From the NCBI GenBank assembly GCA_015058575.1, contig SVBZ01000050.1, positions 1 through 63,722 on the forward strand: DNA of 63,722 bases, in the 5' to 3' direction. Positions 7,751 to 16,026 of the stretch are shown here, one piece after another. The notes below the pieces were generated by a model. The model did not search any database. It was not told the DNA's origin and saw only the letters and a program-made list of their open reading frames with translations. The translations under genes were made by a program, and so were the position numbers. Position 1 is the first letter of the stretch, and every line of letters starts with the position of its first letter. The stretch is from Pseudoselenomonas ruminantium. GTDB lineage: Bacteria; Bacillota; Negativicutes; Selenomonadales; Selenomonadaceae.

Positions 7751-9427
7751 TTGTCGCAGAGTAATAATGATTTAGGGCGGAACCTGCTGGTTCTGCTGGG
7801 GATTTTCCTGGTAATGTTCGTGCTGAATCAGTGGATGCCGATTCATCGCGATGATTACGATTATTCGCTGATCTGGATGACGGCGGAACATGTTGGCTCG
7901 TTCCAGGATGTAGTACAGTCAGCGTATCGCCATTACTTTTTGCATGGCGGCCGCATGGTTACGGTATTCTGTCTGGATCTGTTCCTGTGGCTGGGCAAAT
8001 TGTGGTTTGATATCGCCAATGCGTTGATGTTTGTTGCGTTGGTGGTGCTCATGTACTTCCATGCCCGCCGCGCTGTCGAATGGCGGCAGGAGCCGCTGAT
8101 CCTGGCGGTCACAGGTTTGCTTGCCTGGTTGTCATTCCCGCATTTTGGCGAGGTGGCGGTCTGGAAGAGTGGATCGACGGTTTATCTTTGGTCGGCTGTG
8201 CCGGTGGCTTTGTTCCTGCTGCCATACAACCTGTCATTGGCAAAGGGGCGCCCAGTACTTGGCAGTTGGTGGCTGGCACCTATGTTCCTGCTCGGCCTTA
8301 TTGCCGGCTGGTCGGTGGAGAACCTGGCTGTCACGGTGGTCGTATTGACTGCTGGCATCAGCTGGTATTTGCGCCGTAAGGGGGCTATGGAGGGTTGGAT
8401 GATTGCCGGTTGCTGCGGTGCGCTGCTCGGACTTATCGGGCTTGTGGCTGCACCAGGCAATTTCGTTCGCTATGATGATCAGGGCAGCGGCAAAGGTATT
8501 CTTGATCATATTGGCAATCAGATCGCTGGCAATGCGGAAATGGTGCTCTACATCCTGCCGCTTATCCTGCTGTTGCTCTGCGCTTGGCGTGTCTTCAAGA
8601 TGGTGCTGGCCGAGCGTCATGGGTGTCAGATTACGCGCGGGGCGGTGAGACTCAGCTATCGGCAGTGGGCATTGCTGGGCTTTATCCTGCTCTTGGTTGT
8701 GTCGTATTTCAATGGCAGTTTCGTAGCGTGGACGGTGCGCGATATCCTCTATGCCATCGTGATGGTGCCGCTCGGGCTCACAAAACCTAAGACCATCGAT
8801 CATTTTGACAATCTGTTCAAGGGTTTTGATGAGATGGCTATCTATTGGCTGACGATTTTCTTCGTTTATGCGCTGGTCAAAAAGCGGCTGGGGCTGTCGT
8901 CACCAGTCATTCGCCAGCTGGCGGAAATGGTTAAGGCCCGTGAGGTTTGGCAGGCTTTTCCGGTGGTCCGTTATGCGGGAGGGCTGCTGGGCTTGGCACT
9001 GTTCAACAATCTGGTTATGCTGGCCGCACCGACTTTTCCTGCACGTGCGACGTTCAGCTCGGTGGCGATGATTATCACGGCAGCGATTGCCATTCTGCGT
9101 GAGCCTGTAATCCGTAAGTATTTTGCCGTTCATGCACGTGCTGTGCTGGGAGCTGGTGCTGTGGGATTGGCCCTGTTTACGCTGTCGGCAGCTATGCTTG
9201 TCACCTATACGTTGCGGCAGGAAAATGATGCACGTCTGGCCATTGTCCAAGCGGCTGCTGATAGGGGCGAGCCCATTGCTTATATGGACCCGATCCCGCT
9301 GAAGAATCGTGCGCTGCGTCATGTATTCTTTGCTGACTTTGACAGCGGTGTAACGAAAGACGGCTTGTGCAAGTATTATGGTATCAAGGATATCAAGGTA
9401 AATATGGAGAAAGACAGCCGGCGCTAG
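7751..9427 (+). CDS. Polytopic membrane protein, DUF6056-like, putative GT-C glycosyltransferase
   Basis: About 558 residues with roughly a dozen hydrophobic segments. The first outer loop has MPIHRDDYDYS and HGGRMV, a pattern I associate with DUF6056 membrane proteins. Its position after a GtrB-like transferase suggests it is the acceptor-side GT-C enzyme that moves the lipid-linked sugar onto an envelope polymer (inference). The likely start is TTG 7751, nine bases after AGGGAG at 7736-7741. An in-frame ATG at 7688 lies inside the previous gene and has no ribosome-binding site. It ends 18 bases before the radical SAM gene. Confidence 0.65.
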   Translation: MSQSNNDLGRNLLVLLGIFLVMFVLNQWMPIHRDDYDYSLIWMTAEHVGSFQDVVQSAYRHYFLHGGRMVTVFCLDLFLWLGKLWFDIANALMFVALVVLMYFHARRAVEWRQEPLILAVTGLLAWLSFPHFGEVAVWKSGSTVYLWSAVPVALFLLPYNLSLAKGRPVLGSWWLAPMFLLGLIAGWSVENLAVTVVVLTAGISWYLRRKGAMEGWMIAGCCGALLGLIGLVAAPGNFVRYDDQGSGKGILDHIGNQIAGNAEMVLYILPLILLLLCAWRVFKMVLAERHGCQITRGAVRLSYRQWALLGFILLLVVSYFNGSFVAWTVRDILYAIVMVPLGLTKPKTIDHFDNLFKGFDEMAIYWLTIFFVYALVKKRLGLSSPVIRQLAEMVKAREVWQAFPVVRYAGGLLGLALFNNLVMLAAPTFPARATFSSVAMIITAAIAILREPVIRKYFAVHARAVLGAGAVGLALFTLSAAMLVTYTLRQENDARLAIVQAAADRGEPIAYMDPIPLKNRALRHVFFADFDSGVTKDGLCKYYGIKDIKVNMEKDSRR

Positions 9428-9445
9428 GGGCCGGCCAGAGGATAG

Positions 9446-10363
9446 ATGCAGATGATTTCGCTGGAAAAATGTGAGCTGTGCCCACGGCGCTGCGGCGTGA
9501 ACAGGCAGGAACGTACAGGCTTTTGCGGCGCAGGGGCCAGGGCGCGTGTCGCGCTGGTCTCGCTGCATCCGTGGGAGGAGCCATGCCTTACTGGTGCTAA
9601 CGGTGCGGGGACGGTGTTTTTTTCTTACTGTAACCTTCGCTGCTGCTTCTGCCAGAATCATGAAATCAGTCATGGTGGTAAGGGTGAGGAGGTAAGTGAT
9701 GAGCGTCTTGCCGCGATATTTCTTGAGCAGCAGCAGCGGGGGGCAGCGACACTTGACCTTGTGACGCCGACGCATTATGTGCCGCAGATTATTCACGCCC
9801 TTGATTTAGCGCGGGAGCAAGGGTTTTCGTTACCGGTGGTCTACAATTCGGGGGCGTATGATACGGTGGAAACTATTGAGAGCCTGCGCGGCTACGTCGA
9901 TATTTTCCTGCCAGACCTCAAGTATGTTGAGCGGAAGTCCGCTGCTGAATATTCACAGGCATCGGATTACTTTGAATACGCGGCGGCAGCTATCCGCAAG
10001 ATGGTGGAAATTACCGGCCCGGTACAGTTCACTGCTGATGGCCGGATGAGGCGCGGCGTGCTGGTTCGCCATCTTGTCCTGCCAGGACATCGTCATGAGA
10101 GCATGAAGGCCCTCGACTGGCTCTGGCAGGAGTTCGGCGATACGGTGCAGCTGAGCTTGATGAATCAGTATACGCCAATGTATCGGGCGGCTGAGCATAA
10201 AGGTATGAACCGGCAGCTTACGACCTTCGAATACGAATCAGTGGTCGATCATGCGCTGGCGTTGGGGATTACCCGCTGTTACGTGCAGGAGGGGCATACT
10301 GCCTCGGAGAAATTCGTGCCGGCGTTTGATGGCCGTGGCGTCAAGGAAAGTGAACAACGGTAA
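9446..10363 (+). CDS. Radical SAM protein, PflX/COG1313-like
   Basis: A 305-residue protein with the radical SAM cluster motif CNLRCCFC (C62, C66, C69). An N-terminal cysteine group, CELCPRRCG at 9-17 plus GFCGAG, is typical of the subfamily related to pyruvate formate-lyase activase. Members bind a 4Fe-4S cluster and cleave S-adenosylmethionine to form a radical; the target of this subfamily is not established. ATG 9446 and ATG 9452 are both possible starts after AGAGG. It is the last gene before a terminator and may be co-transcribed with the envelope genes. Confidence 0.85.
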   Translation: MQMISLEKCELCPRRCGVNRQERTGFCGAGARARVALVSLHPWEEPCLTGANGAGTVFFSYCNLRCCFCQNHEISHGGKGEEVSDERLAAIFLEQQQRGAATLDLVTPTHYVPQIIHALDLAREQGFSLPVVYNSGAYDTVETIESLRGYVDIFLPDLKYVERKSAAEYSQASDYFEYAAAAIRKMVEITGPVQFTADGRMRRGVLVRHLVLPGHRHESMKALDWLWQEFGDTVQLSLMNQYTPMYRAAEHKGMNRQLTTFEYESVVDHALALGITRCYVQEGHTASEKFVPAFDGRGVKESEQR

Positions 10364-10378
10364 GGGGATACGGAATAG

Positions 10379-10429
10379 AACCGGCAGGATGACGGGGAAG
10401 AACTGGTCAGCCTGCCGGTTTTCTGTTTT
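10379..10429 (+). terminator. Terminator after the radical SAM gene
   Basis: Arms AACCGGCAGG (10379-10388) and CCTGCCGGTT (10411-10420) with a 22-base loop, followed by TTCTGTTTT. Confidence 0.75.
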
Positions 10430-10465
10430 GGCAAGGGAAGGATGCCGGGGATATTCGACTATTGT

Positions 10466-10494
10466 TTGCAGGAAAATATGGTTAGAGGTAGAAT
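10466..10494 (+). promoter_or_regulatory. Putative promoter of the small membrane protein gene
   Basis: TTGCAG, 17-base spacer, TAGAAT. Confidence 0.45.
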
Positions 10495-10541
10495 AAAGTA
10501 TGATAGGAACTTAGAATTGGATTAGAATGTGATAATTTACT

Positions 10542-10973
10542 ATGGGGGGCATTCGTATCAATAAGGCAGAAGGAAAACGCCAAAGGGGAATGCCGGAGGG
10601 ACTGCTGTTTGTTTCATTGGCGCTGCTTGTCATCGCAACGACGTTTGCCATCTTTGTGTCGCAGGTTCCCTGCGGTGGCAATGTCATTCCTTCGCAGAGG
10701 GGCTATGCAGCTTCTGAGGCAGACGGGCCGCGTATTATTGGCGGCTTTGTGCCGGAAGCACCGCGGGGAGCACCGCCGGCAGAATTGCGAGACGATCCAG
10801 CGGCGCCGCAGGAACCGGTTTTCCTGCGCTGGGATTTCATCAATGGTTTGTTCCTGGGCATCCTCGTGTTGGAGTTCGTGATTTTTCCCATCCTGTTCTG
10901 GATGTGGTTTGGTCCGGGCAGCCAGCGTGTCGATGCTGTGGCAAAAGAAACGTCAGAGAATGAAAAAAAATGA
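10542..10973 (+). CDS. Small membrane protein of unknown function
   Basis: A 143-residue protein I do not recognise. One hydrophobic segment lies at about 21-40 and a second at about 103-123. Between them is a Pro/Ala-rich, probably extracytoplasmic stretch (for example VPEAPRGAPPAELRDDPAAP). The start is uncertain: ATG 10542 has no good ribosome-binding site, and the next in-frame ATG (10590) is no better. It has its own putative promoter and ends inside the stem of the shared terminator at 10966-10999. It is monocistronic and converges on the EptA-like gene. Confidence 0.55.
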   Translation: MGGIRINKAEGKRQRGMPEGLLFVSLALLVIATTFAIFVSQVPCGGNVIPSQRGYAASEADGPRIIGGFVPEAPRGAPPAELRDDPAAPQEPVFLRWDFINGLFLGILVLEFVIFPILFWMWFGPGSQRVDAVAKETSENEKK

Positions 10974-10999
10974 CCTTGCCGTTTGGCAAGGTCATTTTT
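10966..10999. terminator. Bidirectional terminator between convergent genes
   Basis: Fifteen-base-pair perfect stem, AAAAATGACCTTGCC against GGCAAGGTCATTTTT, with a GTTT loop. The plus-strand stop codon (10971-10973) is inside the left arm and the minus-strand stop (10999-11001) begins at the end of the right arm. Confidence 0.93.
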
Positions 11000-12840
11000 C
11001 ATGGCTGCGCTTCTGGCAGCCCATTGGGATCTTCGGTCAGCCGATGCTGGCCAAGCATCGTCGTGAGTGTTTCACGACGGAAGCCGTAGGTGGAGCTGGC
11101 TAAATCCTGTTCCGGATTGTAGCGGCTCGATGGTGCATTGAGCAGGCCGCAGATGGTATCGTAGAGCATATCGTTGGTAAAATAGCGGCTCTGATGGCTG
11201 CGGAGTGCTTGTGTGTGTCCTGGCAATGCCTGCTGATAGGCCGGCGACAAGTACATCCACATGGGAATTCGTACCATGTCGAAGCTGAACACATCCGGAT
11301 TATGCGAGATTTCAAGGTTTTCGCCATGGTCGGAGAAGTAGACCATCGCCTGCAGGTTCAGATTTTTCTGCGCATAATCGAAGACCTGTGACAGGATATA
11401 GTCGGTGTAGAGGATGCTATTGGCATATGAAGGCAGTGAGGTTACTGTGGATTCGCCTTCTGCGGTCTCGAAGCGCGAAAAATCGCTGGGATAGCGGTTA
11501 TTGTAATAGATATGGCTGCCCATGATATGCAGGACGACGAAATTATTCTTGGTCGGATCGAGCTGCGTGAGATACTGCAGCAGGGATTCGTCGTATTTAT
11601 CGGAGAAGTTGTAGGAGTCATCGGTCCATTCTGCATGGTCGGCCGTCTTGGCAACGAGCGTGATGGCACTGTCATATTGGCCATAGCGGCCCTGATTGCT
11701 AAACCACCAGGTCTCGTAACCAGATTTTTTGGCTACGTCGATGATGGAGGCCGATTCGAAAAATTCCTTGCCGTTGTATTGGCTCTGCTCTGTTAGTGCG
11801 CGCTGCAGCACTGGTACGGTCTGAGACCAGGAAGAATAGGCATTGTCGAAGCGCAGGAATCCTGTATTGCCCTGTGCGAGCTTTTCACTGAGCCAGGGCG
11901 TATCCGCCAAGGGGAAGTCTGGCGTGTAGGCTTTCATGTAGTTGCGTGAGGCAGACTCACCAATAACGAGGATGACAGTTCCTGGTGCTTTGGCGGCCAG
12001 TGTCGTTCGGCTGTCAATCATGAGGCTGTTCAAGCGTTCGTCATGCCCGATGCTGTATTCCTGTGTCTGATCGACGTAGGAGATGACATCGTTCCAGAGA
12101 TCGGCAATCGAGGTCTGGGGCAGATACCAGGACTGCGCGTAAAGCGTGGCCAGTGTGAGCAGAGCAAGCGCACCCATGCGGCCTGCGGTAGGTTCATCGG
12201 CGAGGGTGCGGCGGCCAAAGTCCAAATGGCAGCGGTAGCAGGCATAGAGGAAGAGCGCAAAGCCTGTGAACACGAGCAGTGTCGGCAGGAGGCCGAGATT
12301 TGATTGGATGAAGTCGACGCTTTCACGATAATTCGTCAGATAGAGCGCCATCAGCGAGGCAGGCGAAAGACAGTGCCAGAAGAGGCAATAGTAAGTCGCC
12401 TGGACAAAAGGAATTGCCAAGCCGAGAAAGTTCAAGACGGCCATGATGGCAGCGACGATTTTTGGCCAGCCGAGCCGGAAGAGCGCTCCCTCCAAGGCCA
12501 TAAGCAGGATAAAGGCTGCTGTACCGACGATGAAATCAAAACAGATTTTTGATTGATACCAGGTGGAAGCGTAGGTCCAGGCGTAGAGCAATGGGAAAGT
12601 AACGCACCAGCCAATGCCAGTCAAAAGATTGGGCAGTGCTGCTTTACTGAAGATCGGCACACGCGTGCCGTAGGGGATAAGCATGAGGCCGGCGAGAATC
12701 GGCAGCAGGATGGGCATGAAATATTGAGCGCCCATATCTTGGCCGATGTCGATGTAGAAGGCAATCAGGCAGATGAAATATGCTGCTGCAGCCACAAACC
12801 AGCGGATGAGATTATCCTGGTCGATTGTTGAAAGTTTCAT
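10999..12840 (-). CDS. Phosphoethanolamine transferase, EptA/CptA family
   Basis: A 613-residue membrane enzyme of the alkaline phosphatase superfamily. About five membrane helices occupy residues 10-240, followed by an outer catalytic domain. VIGESASRNYMK holds the metal ligand E295, SSWSQTVP holds the candidate nucleophile T341, HIMGSH and FSDHGE supply further metal ligands. Relatives transfer phosphoethanolamine from phosphatidylethanolamine to lipid A or LPS core sugars, so this gene supports an LPS-bearing outer membrane. The ATG at 12840 follows GAAGGAAAG. A strong promoter lies upstream on the minus strand. Confidence 0.87.
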   Translation of the reverse strand: MKLSTIDQDNLIRWFVAAAAYFICLIAFYIDIGQDMGAQYFMPILLPILAGLMLIPYGTRVPIFSKAALPNLLTGIGWCVTFPLLYAWTYASTWYQSKICFDFIVGTAAFILLMALEGALFRLGWPKIVAAIMAVLNFLGLAIPFVQATYYCLFWHCLSPASLMALYLTNYRESVDFIQSNLGLLPTLLVFTGFALFLYACYRCHLDFGRRTLADEPTAGRMGALALLTLATLYAQSWYLPQTSIADLWNDVISYVDQTQEYSIGHDERLNSLMIDSRTTLAAKAPGTVILVIGESASRNYMKAYTPDFPLADTPWLSEKLAQGNTGFLRFDNAYSSWSQTVPVLQRALTEQSQYNGKEFFESASIIDVAKKSGYETWWFSNQGRYGQYDSAITLVAKTADHAEWTDDSYNFSDKYDESLLQYLTQLDPTKNNFVVLHIMGSHIYYNNRYPSDFSRFETAEGESTVTSLPSYANSILYTDYILSQVFDYAQKNLNLQAMVYFSDHGENLEISHNPDVFSFDMVRIPMWMYLSPAYQQALPGHTQALRSHQSRYFTNDMLYDTICGLLNAPSSRYNPEQDLASSTYGFRRETLTTMLGQHRLTEDPNGLPEAQP

Positions 12841-12891
12841 GTATAATCTTCTTTCCTTCTATAATAGAAACAAACGGAAAAACCACTGACA

Positions 12892-12920
12892 ATTCTACAC
12901 GAAATCGCTATTTCCGTCAA
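12892..12920 (-). promoter_or_regulatory. Promoter of the EptA-like gene with a palindrome in the spacer
   Basis: Read on the minus strand: TTGACG (12920-12915), 17-base spacer, TAGAAT (12897-12892). The spacer contains the inverted repeat GAAAT-AGCG-ATTTC (12901-12914), placed where a repressor or two-component regulator could act. Confidence 0.7.
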
Positions 12921-12981
12921 TTTTTGTACGCATACGGATTCTGTATATGGGGGAAACCATGCCGATATTCAAGCGGATTTC

Positions 12982-13010
12982 TTGACTTTTGCCAGGGGAG
13001 TTATTAGAAT
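12982..13010 (+). promoter_or_regulatory. Promoter of the OhrR-like gene
   Basis: TTGACT, 17-base spacer, TAGAAT. No convincing OhrR-box palindrome was found over it. Confidence 0.7.
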
Positions 13011-13043
13011 TGACTATATTAAAGAAAGAAGCGAGGAGTTATT

Positions 13044-13505
13044 ATGGAAAAAACGGACCCGTTACGCCTGGAAAATCAGCTGTGTTTTCCGCTGTACGCT
13101 TGTGCGCGGGAAATTGTCAAGGCATACCGGCCGTATTTGGATGAGTTGGGGCTTACGTATACGCAGTACATCACGATGATGGTGCTATGGGAAGAGGAAA
13201 GGATCAGCGTCAAAGAGCTCGGACAGAAGCTGCATCTTGATTCCGGGACGCTTACCCCGCTGCTCAAGAAATTGGAGGGGAAGGGATATCTGACGCGTTC
13301 GCGTTCGCGCGAAGATGAGCGTGTGGTCATGGCCAGCATCACGGATGCGGGCTGGGCACTCAAGGAAGAGGCAGCCTTTGTGCCTGAGGCTATGCGCAGC
13401 AAAGTGACAACCTTTGCCAGCAACGATGCTAAAGAACTTTACGGGCTGTTGTATCAGTTGATGGAGATTCTTGGCGAAGCCAATAACGAAGAAAATAAAA
13501 AATAA
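13044..13505 (+). CDS. MarR-family regulator, OhrR-like
   Basis: A 153-residue winged-helix repressor. The N-terminus LENQLCFPLYACAREI matches the OhrR subgroup, where a cysteine in this position (C14 here) senses organic peroxides; a second cysteine is at C20. The DNA-binding part is near 50-95 (VKELGQKLHLDSGTLTPLL, then a wing with SREDERVV). OhrR normally controls an adjacent ohr peroxidase gene, but none is present here. The divergent neighbour is the EptA-like gene. The function is predicted from the sensor cysteine alone. Confidence 0.8.
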   Translation: MEKTDPLRLENQLCFPLYACAREIVKAYRPYLDELGLTYTQYITMMVLWEEERISVKELGQKLHLDSGTLTPLLKKLEGKGYLTRSRSREDERVVMASITDAGWALKEEAAFVPEAMRSKVTTFASNDAKELYGLLYQLMEILGEANNEENKK

Positions 13506-13519
13506 TTTTCTTGGTGTGT

Positions 13520-13553
13520 AAGGGCAGGAGCAGAAAGGTTTCCTGCCCTTTTT
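13520..13553 (+). terminator. Terminator of the OhrR-like gene
   Basis: Arms AAGGGCAGGA (13520-13529) and TCCTGCCCTT (13541-13550), followed by a short T run. Confidence 0.85.
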
Positions 13554-13589
13554 GCGTCTGTTTTTGACTGTGATAGTGACTTTTGACCA

Positions 13590-13618
13590 TTGCCAGAAAT
13601 GGGCTTCTTTGGTACAAT
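13590..13618 (+). promoter_or_regulatory. Promoter of nrdD
   Basis: TTGCCA, 17-base spacer, TACAAT at 13613-13618. The -10 lies inside the first candidate NrdR box. Confidence 0.6.
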
Positions 13619-13658
13619 ATATACCGTTACGACAACAAACAACCACAATATATAGGGG
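13611..13658 (+). promoter_or_regulatory. Tandem NrdR-box candidates
   Basis: Two copies of the core ACAATATATA: TACAATATATACC starting at 13613 and CACAATATATAGG starting at 13644. They are 31 bases apart, three helical turns, which is the usual spacing of NrdR box pairs upstream of ribonucleotide reductase genes (consensus close to ACACWATATATWGTGT). The first box covers the -10, as expected for repression. Confidence 0.65.
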
Positions 13659-13703
13659 GAGGCGGAAGCGGATACCGCAGATATGGGGCTATCCGGATAG
13701 TCT

Positions 13704-15965
13704 ATGGATTTAAAGACAGTTACGAAACGTTCCGGCCATACAGTGGCTTATAACCGCGAAAAAATCTTTAATGCTATTGCCGGCGCTAATGTAGATGGCG
13801 GCAATATGATGACGGACAAAGATATCGATGAGGTGACAAGCCAGGTCGAGTGGGATATCCAGGATCGTATGAATATCAGCGTAGAGGAAATCCAGGATAT
13901 CGTTGAGCAGGAGCTCATGAAATATAATTTCTATGATGTGGCGAAGAAATACATCACCTATCGGCAGAAACATGCTGAGCGCCGTGCGGCACAGAAGCAT
14001 TTGATGTCGTCATACCGCGATATTTTCTTTGCTGATGCGGTGGATGTCGATCTCAAACGCGATAATGCAAATATCAACACGGATGCTTCGATGGGCATCA
14101 TGCTGAAACTCGGTGCTGAGGGGGCGAAGCATTTTGTCGACAATTATGTGCTGTCGGATGAATTCCGCGAGGCAGATAAGGAAAACTGGATTCATATTCA
14201 CGACAAGGATTTCTCGCTGATAACGTTCAATTGCTGCCAGATCGATTTGCTGAAGCTATTCCATGGCGGGTTCTCGACGGGACATGGCTTCCTGCGTGAG
14301 CCGAACAGCATCCGTGCTTATGCGTCGCTGGCTTGCATTGCCATTCAGAGCAATCAGAATGACATGTTTGGCGGCCAATCCATCAATGCATTTGACTACG
14401 CGATGGCTGAGGGTGTGCGCAAGTCGTTCCATAAGGCCGTGATTGATGAGGCTTACAAGGCGCTTTTGTATCAGTTTGCCTGCCGGGATTTCGGCACGGA
14501 AGAGGAGTTCAAGCAGGAATTCAAGAAGGTTATGGCATTTGATGCGTGCCGTTATACGGAAAGTTCCGAAGATGCGGATGCTGGCCGTTCGATTGCGGCC
14601 ATTGAGCAGGCTGTTACGGTATTGTTGACGGAAGTCTATCACAAGACAACCGATGGTGTGGAGAAAATGGCCAAAGTCATCTATCATCTGGCTTGTGCCG
14701 ATGTTGTTGAGGAGACGCATCAGGCCATGGAGGCGCTGATCCATAATTTCAATACACTGCACAGCCGTGCCGGTGCTCAGGTGCCGTTCAGCTCCATCAA
14801 TTACGGGATGGATACGTCGCCTGAGGGTCGTTTGGCTGTCCGCGAGGTCTTGAATGCCATCTGGTCGGGCCTCGGTAATGGCGAGACGCCGATTTTCCCG
14901 ATTTCGGTTTTCCAGCTCAAAGCTGGCGTCAACTATAATCCGGGTGATCCGAACTACGATTTGTTCCTGCAGGCCTGCAAGACGAGTGCGAAGCGTCTGT
15001 TCCCGAATTTCGTGAACATCGATGCGCCGTACAATCTGCAATATTATAAGCCGGGCGATTATAACAGTGTTGTGGCGACGATGGGCTGCCGCACGCGTGT
15101 CATGAGTAACGTCAATGGTCCTGAAGAATCCGGCAGCCGTGGCAACTTCGCTTTTACGACCATCAATCTGCCGAAGCTGGCACTTGAGGCCAAAGGCGAT
15201 ATGGATAAATTCTGGCAGCTGTTCGACAAGTACATCAAGATCAGCCATGATTATCTGCTTGCCCGCCTGCATGTCATTGAGCAGAAGCATGTTTACAACT
15301 ATCCGTTCCTGATGGGACAGGGCGTTTGGATGGACAGCGACAAGCTTACAAATGAAGATGGCATCAAGGATGTTCTCAAGCATGCGTCGTATTCCATCGG
15401 CTTCTGTGGTCTGGCCGAGTGCCTTAAGGCGCTCATCGGCAAGCATCACGGTGAGAGTGCCGAGGCACAGGAGCTTGGGCTCAAGATTGTCGGCCATCTG
15501 CGGGCGGCCACCGATAAATATACGGAAGATGAGCATATGAACTGGTCGACATTCGGCACGCCGGCTGAGTCGACGGCAGGCCAGTTCCAGCGCAGCAACC
15601 GCAAGAATTATGGGATAATCGAAGGTGTTACGGACCGGGCGTACATGACGAATTCCTCGCATGTACCGGTTTATTACCCCATCAAGGCTATCGACAAGAT
15701 TCGCATTGAGGCGCCATACCATGCACTCGAGAATGCTGGTCATATCGCCTATATCGAGATGGATGGTGACCCGACGAAGAACGTCAAGGCGTTTGAGAGC
15801 GTTGTCCGTGCTATGCATGATGCCGATATGGGGTATTTTTCCATAAACCATCCAGTGGATCGCGATCCGGTTTGCGGTTATACGGGGCTTATTGAAAATG
15901 AGTGTCCGCATTGCCATCGCAAGGAAGTCGAGAAGGGTCGTTTTACGGTAAAACGAATGAAATAA
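13704..15965 (+). CDS. nrdD: Anaerobic (class III) ribonucleoside-triphosphate reductase, apparently lacking the glycyl-radical tail
   Basis: Class III reductases make deoxynucleotides without oxygen, using a glycyl radical installed by NrdG. The 753-residue product has an N-terminal ATP cone (about 1-95), FNCCQIDL and MGCRTRV cysteine motifs, and a zinc site near the C-terminus (C724, C734, C737). The family then normally continues with a segment like KRTCGYLG that carries the radical glycine. Here the protein stops at GRFTVKRMK, just where that segment should begin, and no frame beyond the stop encodes it. No nrdG follows. Activity is therefore doubtful unless the radical domain is supplied separately. 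Control by NrdR is likely from the tandem boxes. Confidence 0.88.
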   Translation: MDLKTVTKRSGHTVAYNREKIFNAIAGANVDGGNMMTDKDIDEVTSQVEWDIQDRMNISVEEIQDIVEQELMKYNFYDVAKKYITYRQKHAERRAAQKHLMSSYRDIFFADAVDVDLKRDNANINTDASMGIMLKLGAEGAKHFVDNYVLSDEFREADKENWIHIHDKDFSLITFNCCQIDLLKLFHGGFSTGHGFLREPNSIRAYASLACIAIQSNQNDMFGGQSINAFDYAMAEGVRKSFHKAVIDEAYKALLYQFACRDFGTEEEFKQEFKKVMAFDACRYTESSEDADAGRSIAAIEQAVTVLLTEVYHKTTDGVEKMAKVIYHLACADVVEETHQAMEALIHNFNTLHSRAGAQVPFSSINYGMDTSPEGRLAVREVLNAIWSGLGNGETPIFPISVFQLKAGVNYNPGDPNYDLFLQACKTSAKRLFPNFVNIDAPYNLQYYKPGDYNSVVATMGCRTRVMSNVNGPEESGSRGNFAFTTINLPKLALEAKGDMDKFWQLFDKYIKISHDYLLARLHVIEQKHVYNYPFLMGQGVWMDSDKLTNEDGIKDVLKHASYSIGFCGLAECLKALIGKHHGESAEAQELGLKIVGHLRAATDKYTEDEHMNWSTFGTPAESTAGQFQRSNRKNYGIIEGVTDRAYMTNSSHVPVYYPIKAIDKIRIEAPYHALENAGHIAYIEMDGDPTKNVKAFESVVRAMHDADMGYFSINHPVDRDPVCGYTGLIENECPHCHRKEVEKGRFTVKRMK

Positions 15966-15985
15966 GCGCTAGCAAGGGCTGCAAA

Positions 15986-16026
15986 AAAAGACCTGTGAGA
16001 CATTCAGATTGTCTCACAGGTCTTTT
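15986..16026. terminator. Bidirectional terminator between nrdD and the PilZ gene
   Basis: Sixteen-base-pair perfect stem, AAAAGACCTGTGAGAC against GTCTCACAGGTCTTTT, with a nine-base loop. The stop codon and last codons of the PilZ gene lie in the loop and right arm. Confidence 0.93.

Noticed and set aside
15872..15890. VCGYTG in NrdD taken as the glycyl-radical motif
   Set aside because: It resembles RVCGYLG, but it lies before the CPHC pair, as part of the zinc site. The family radical motif comes after those cysteines.
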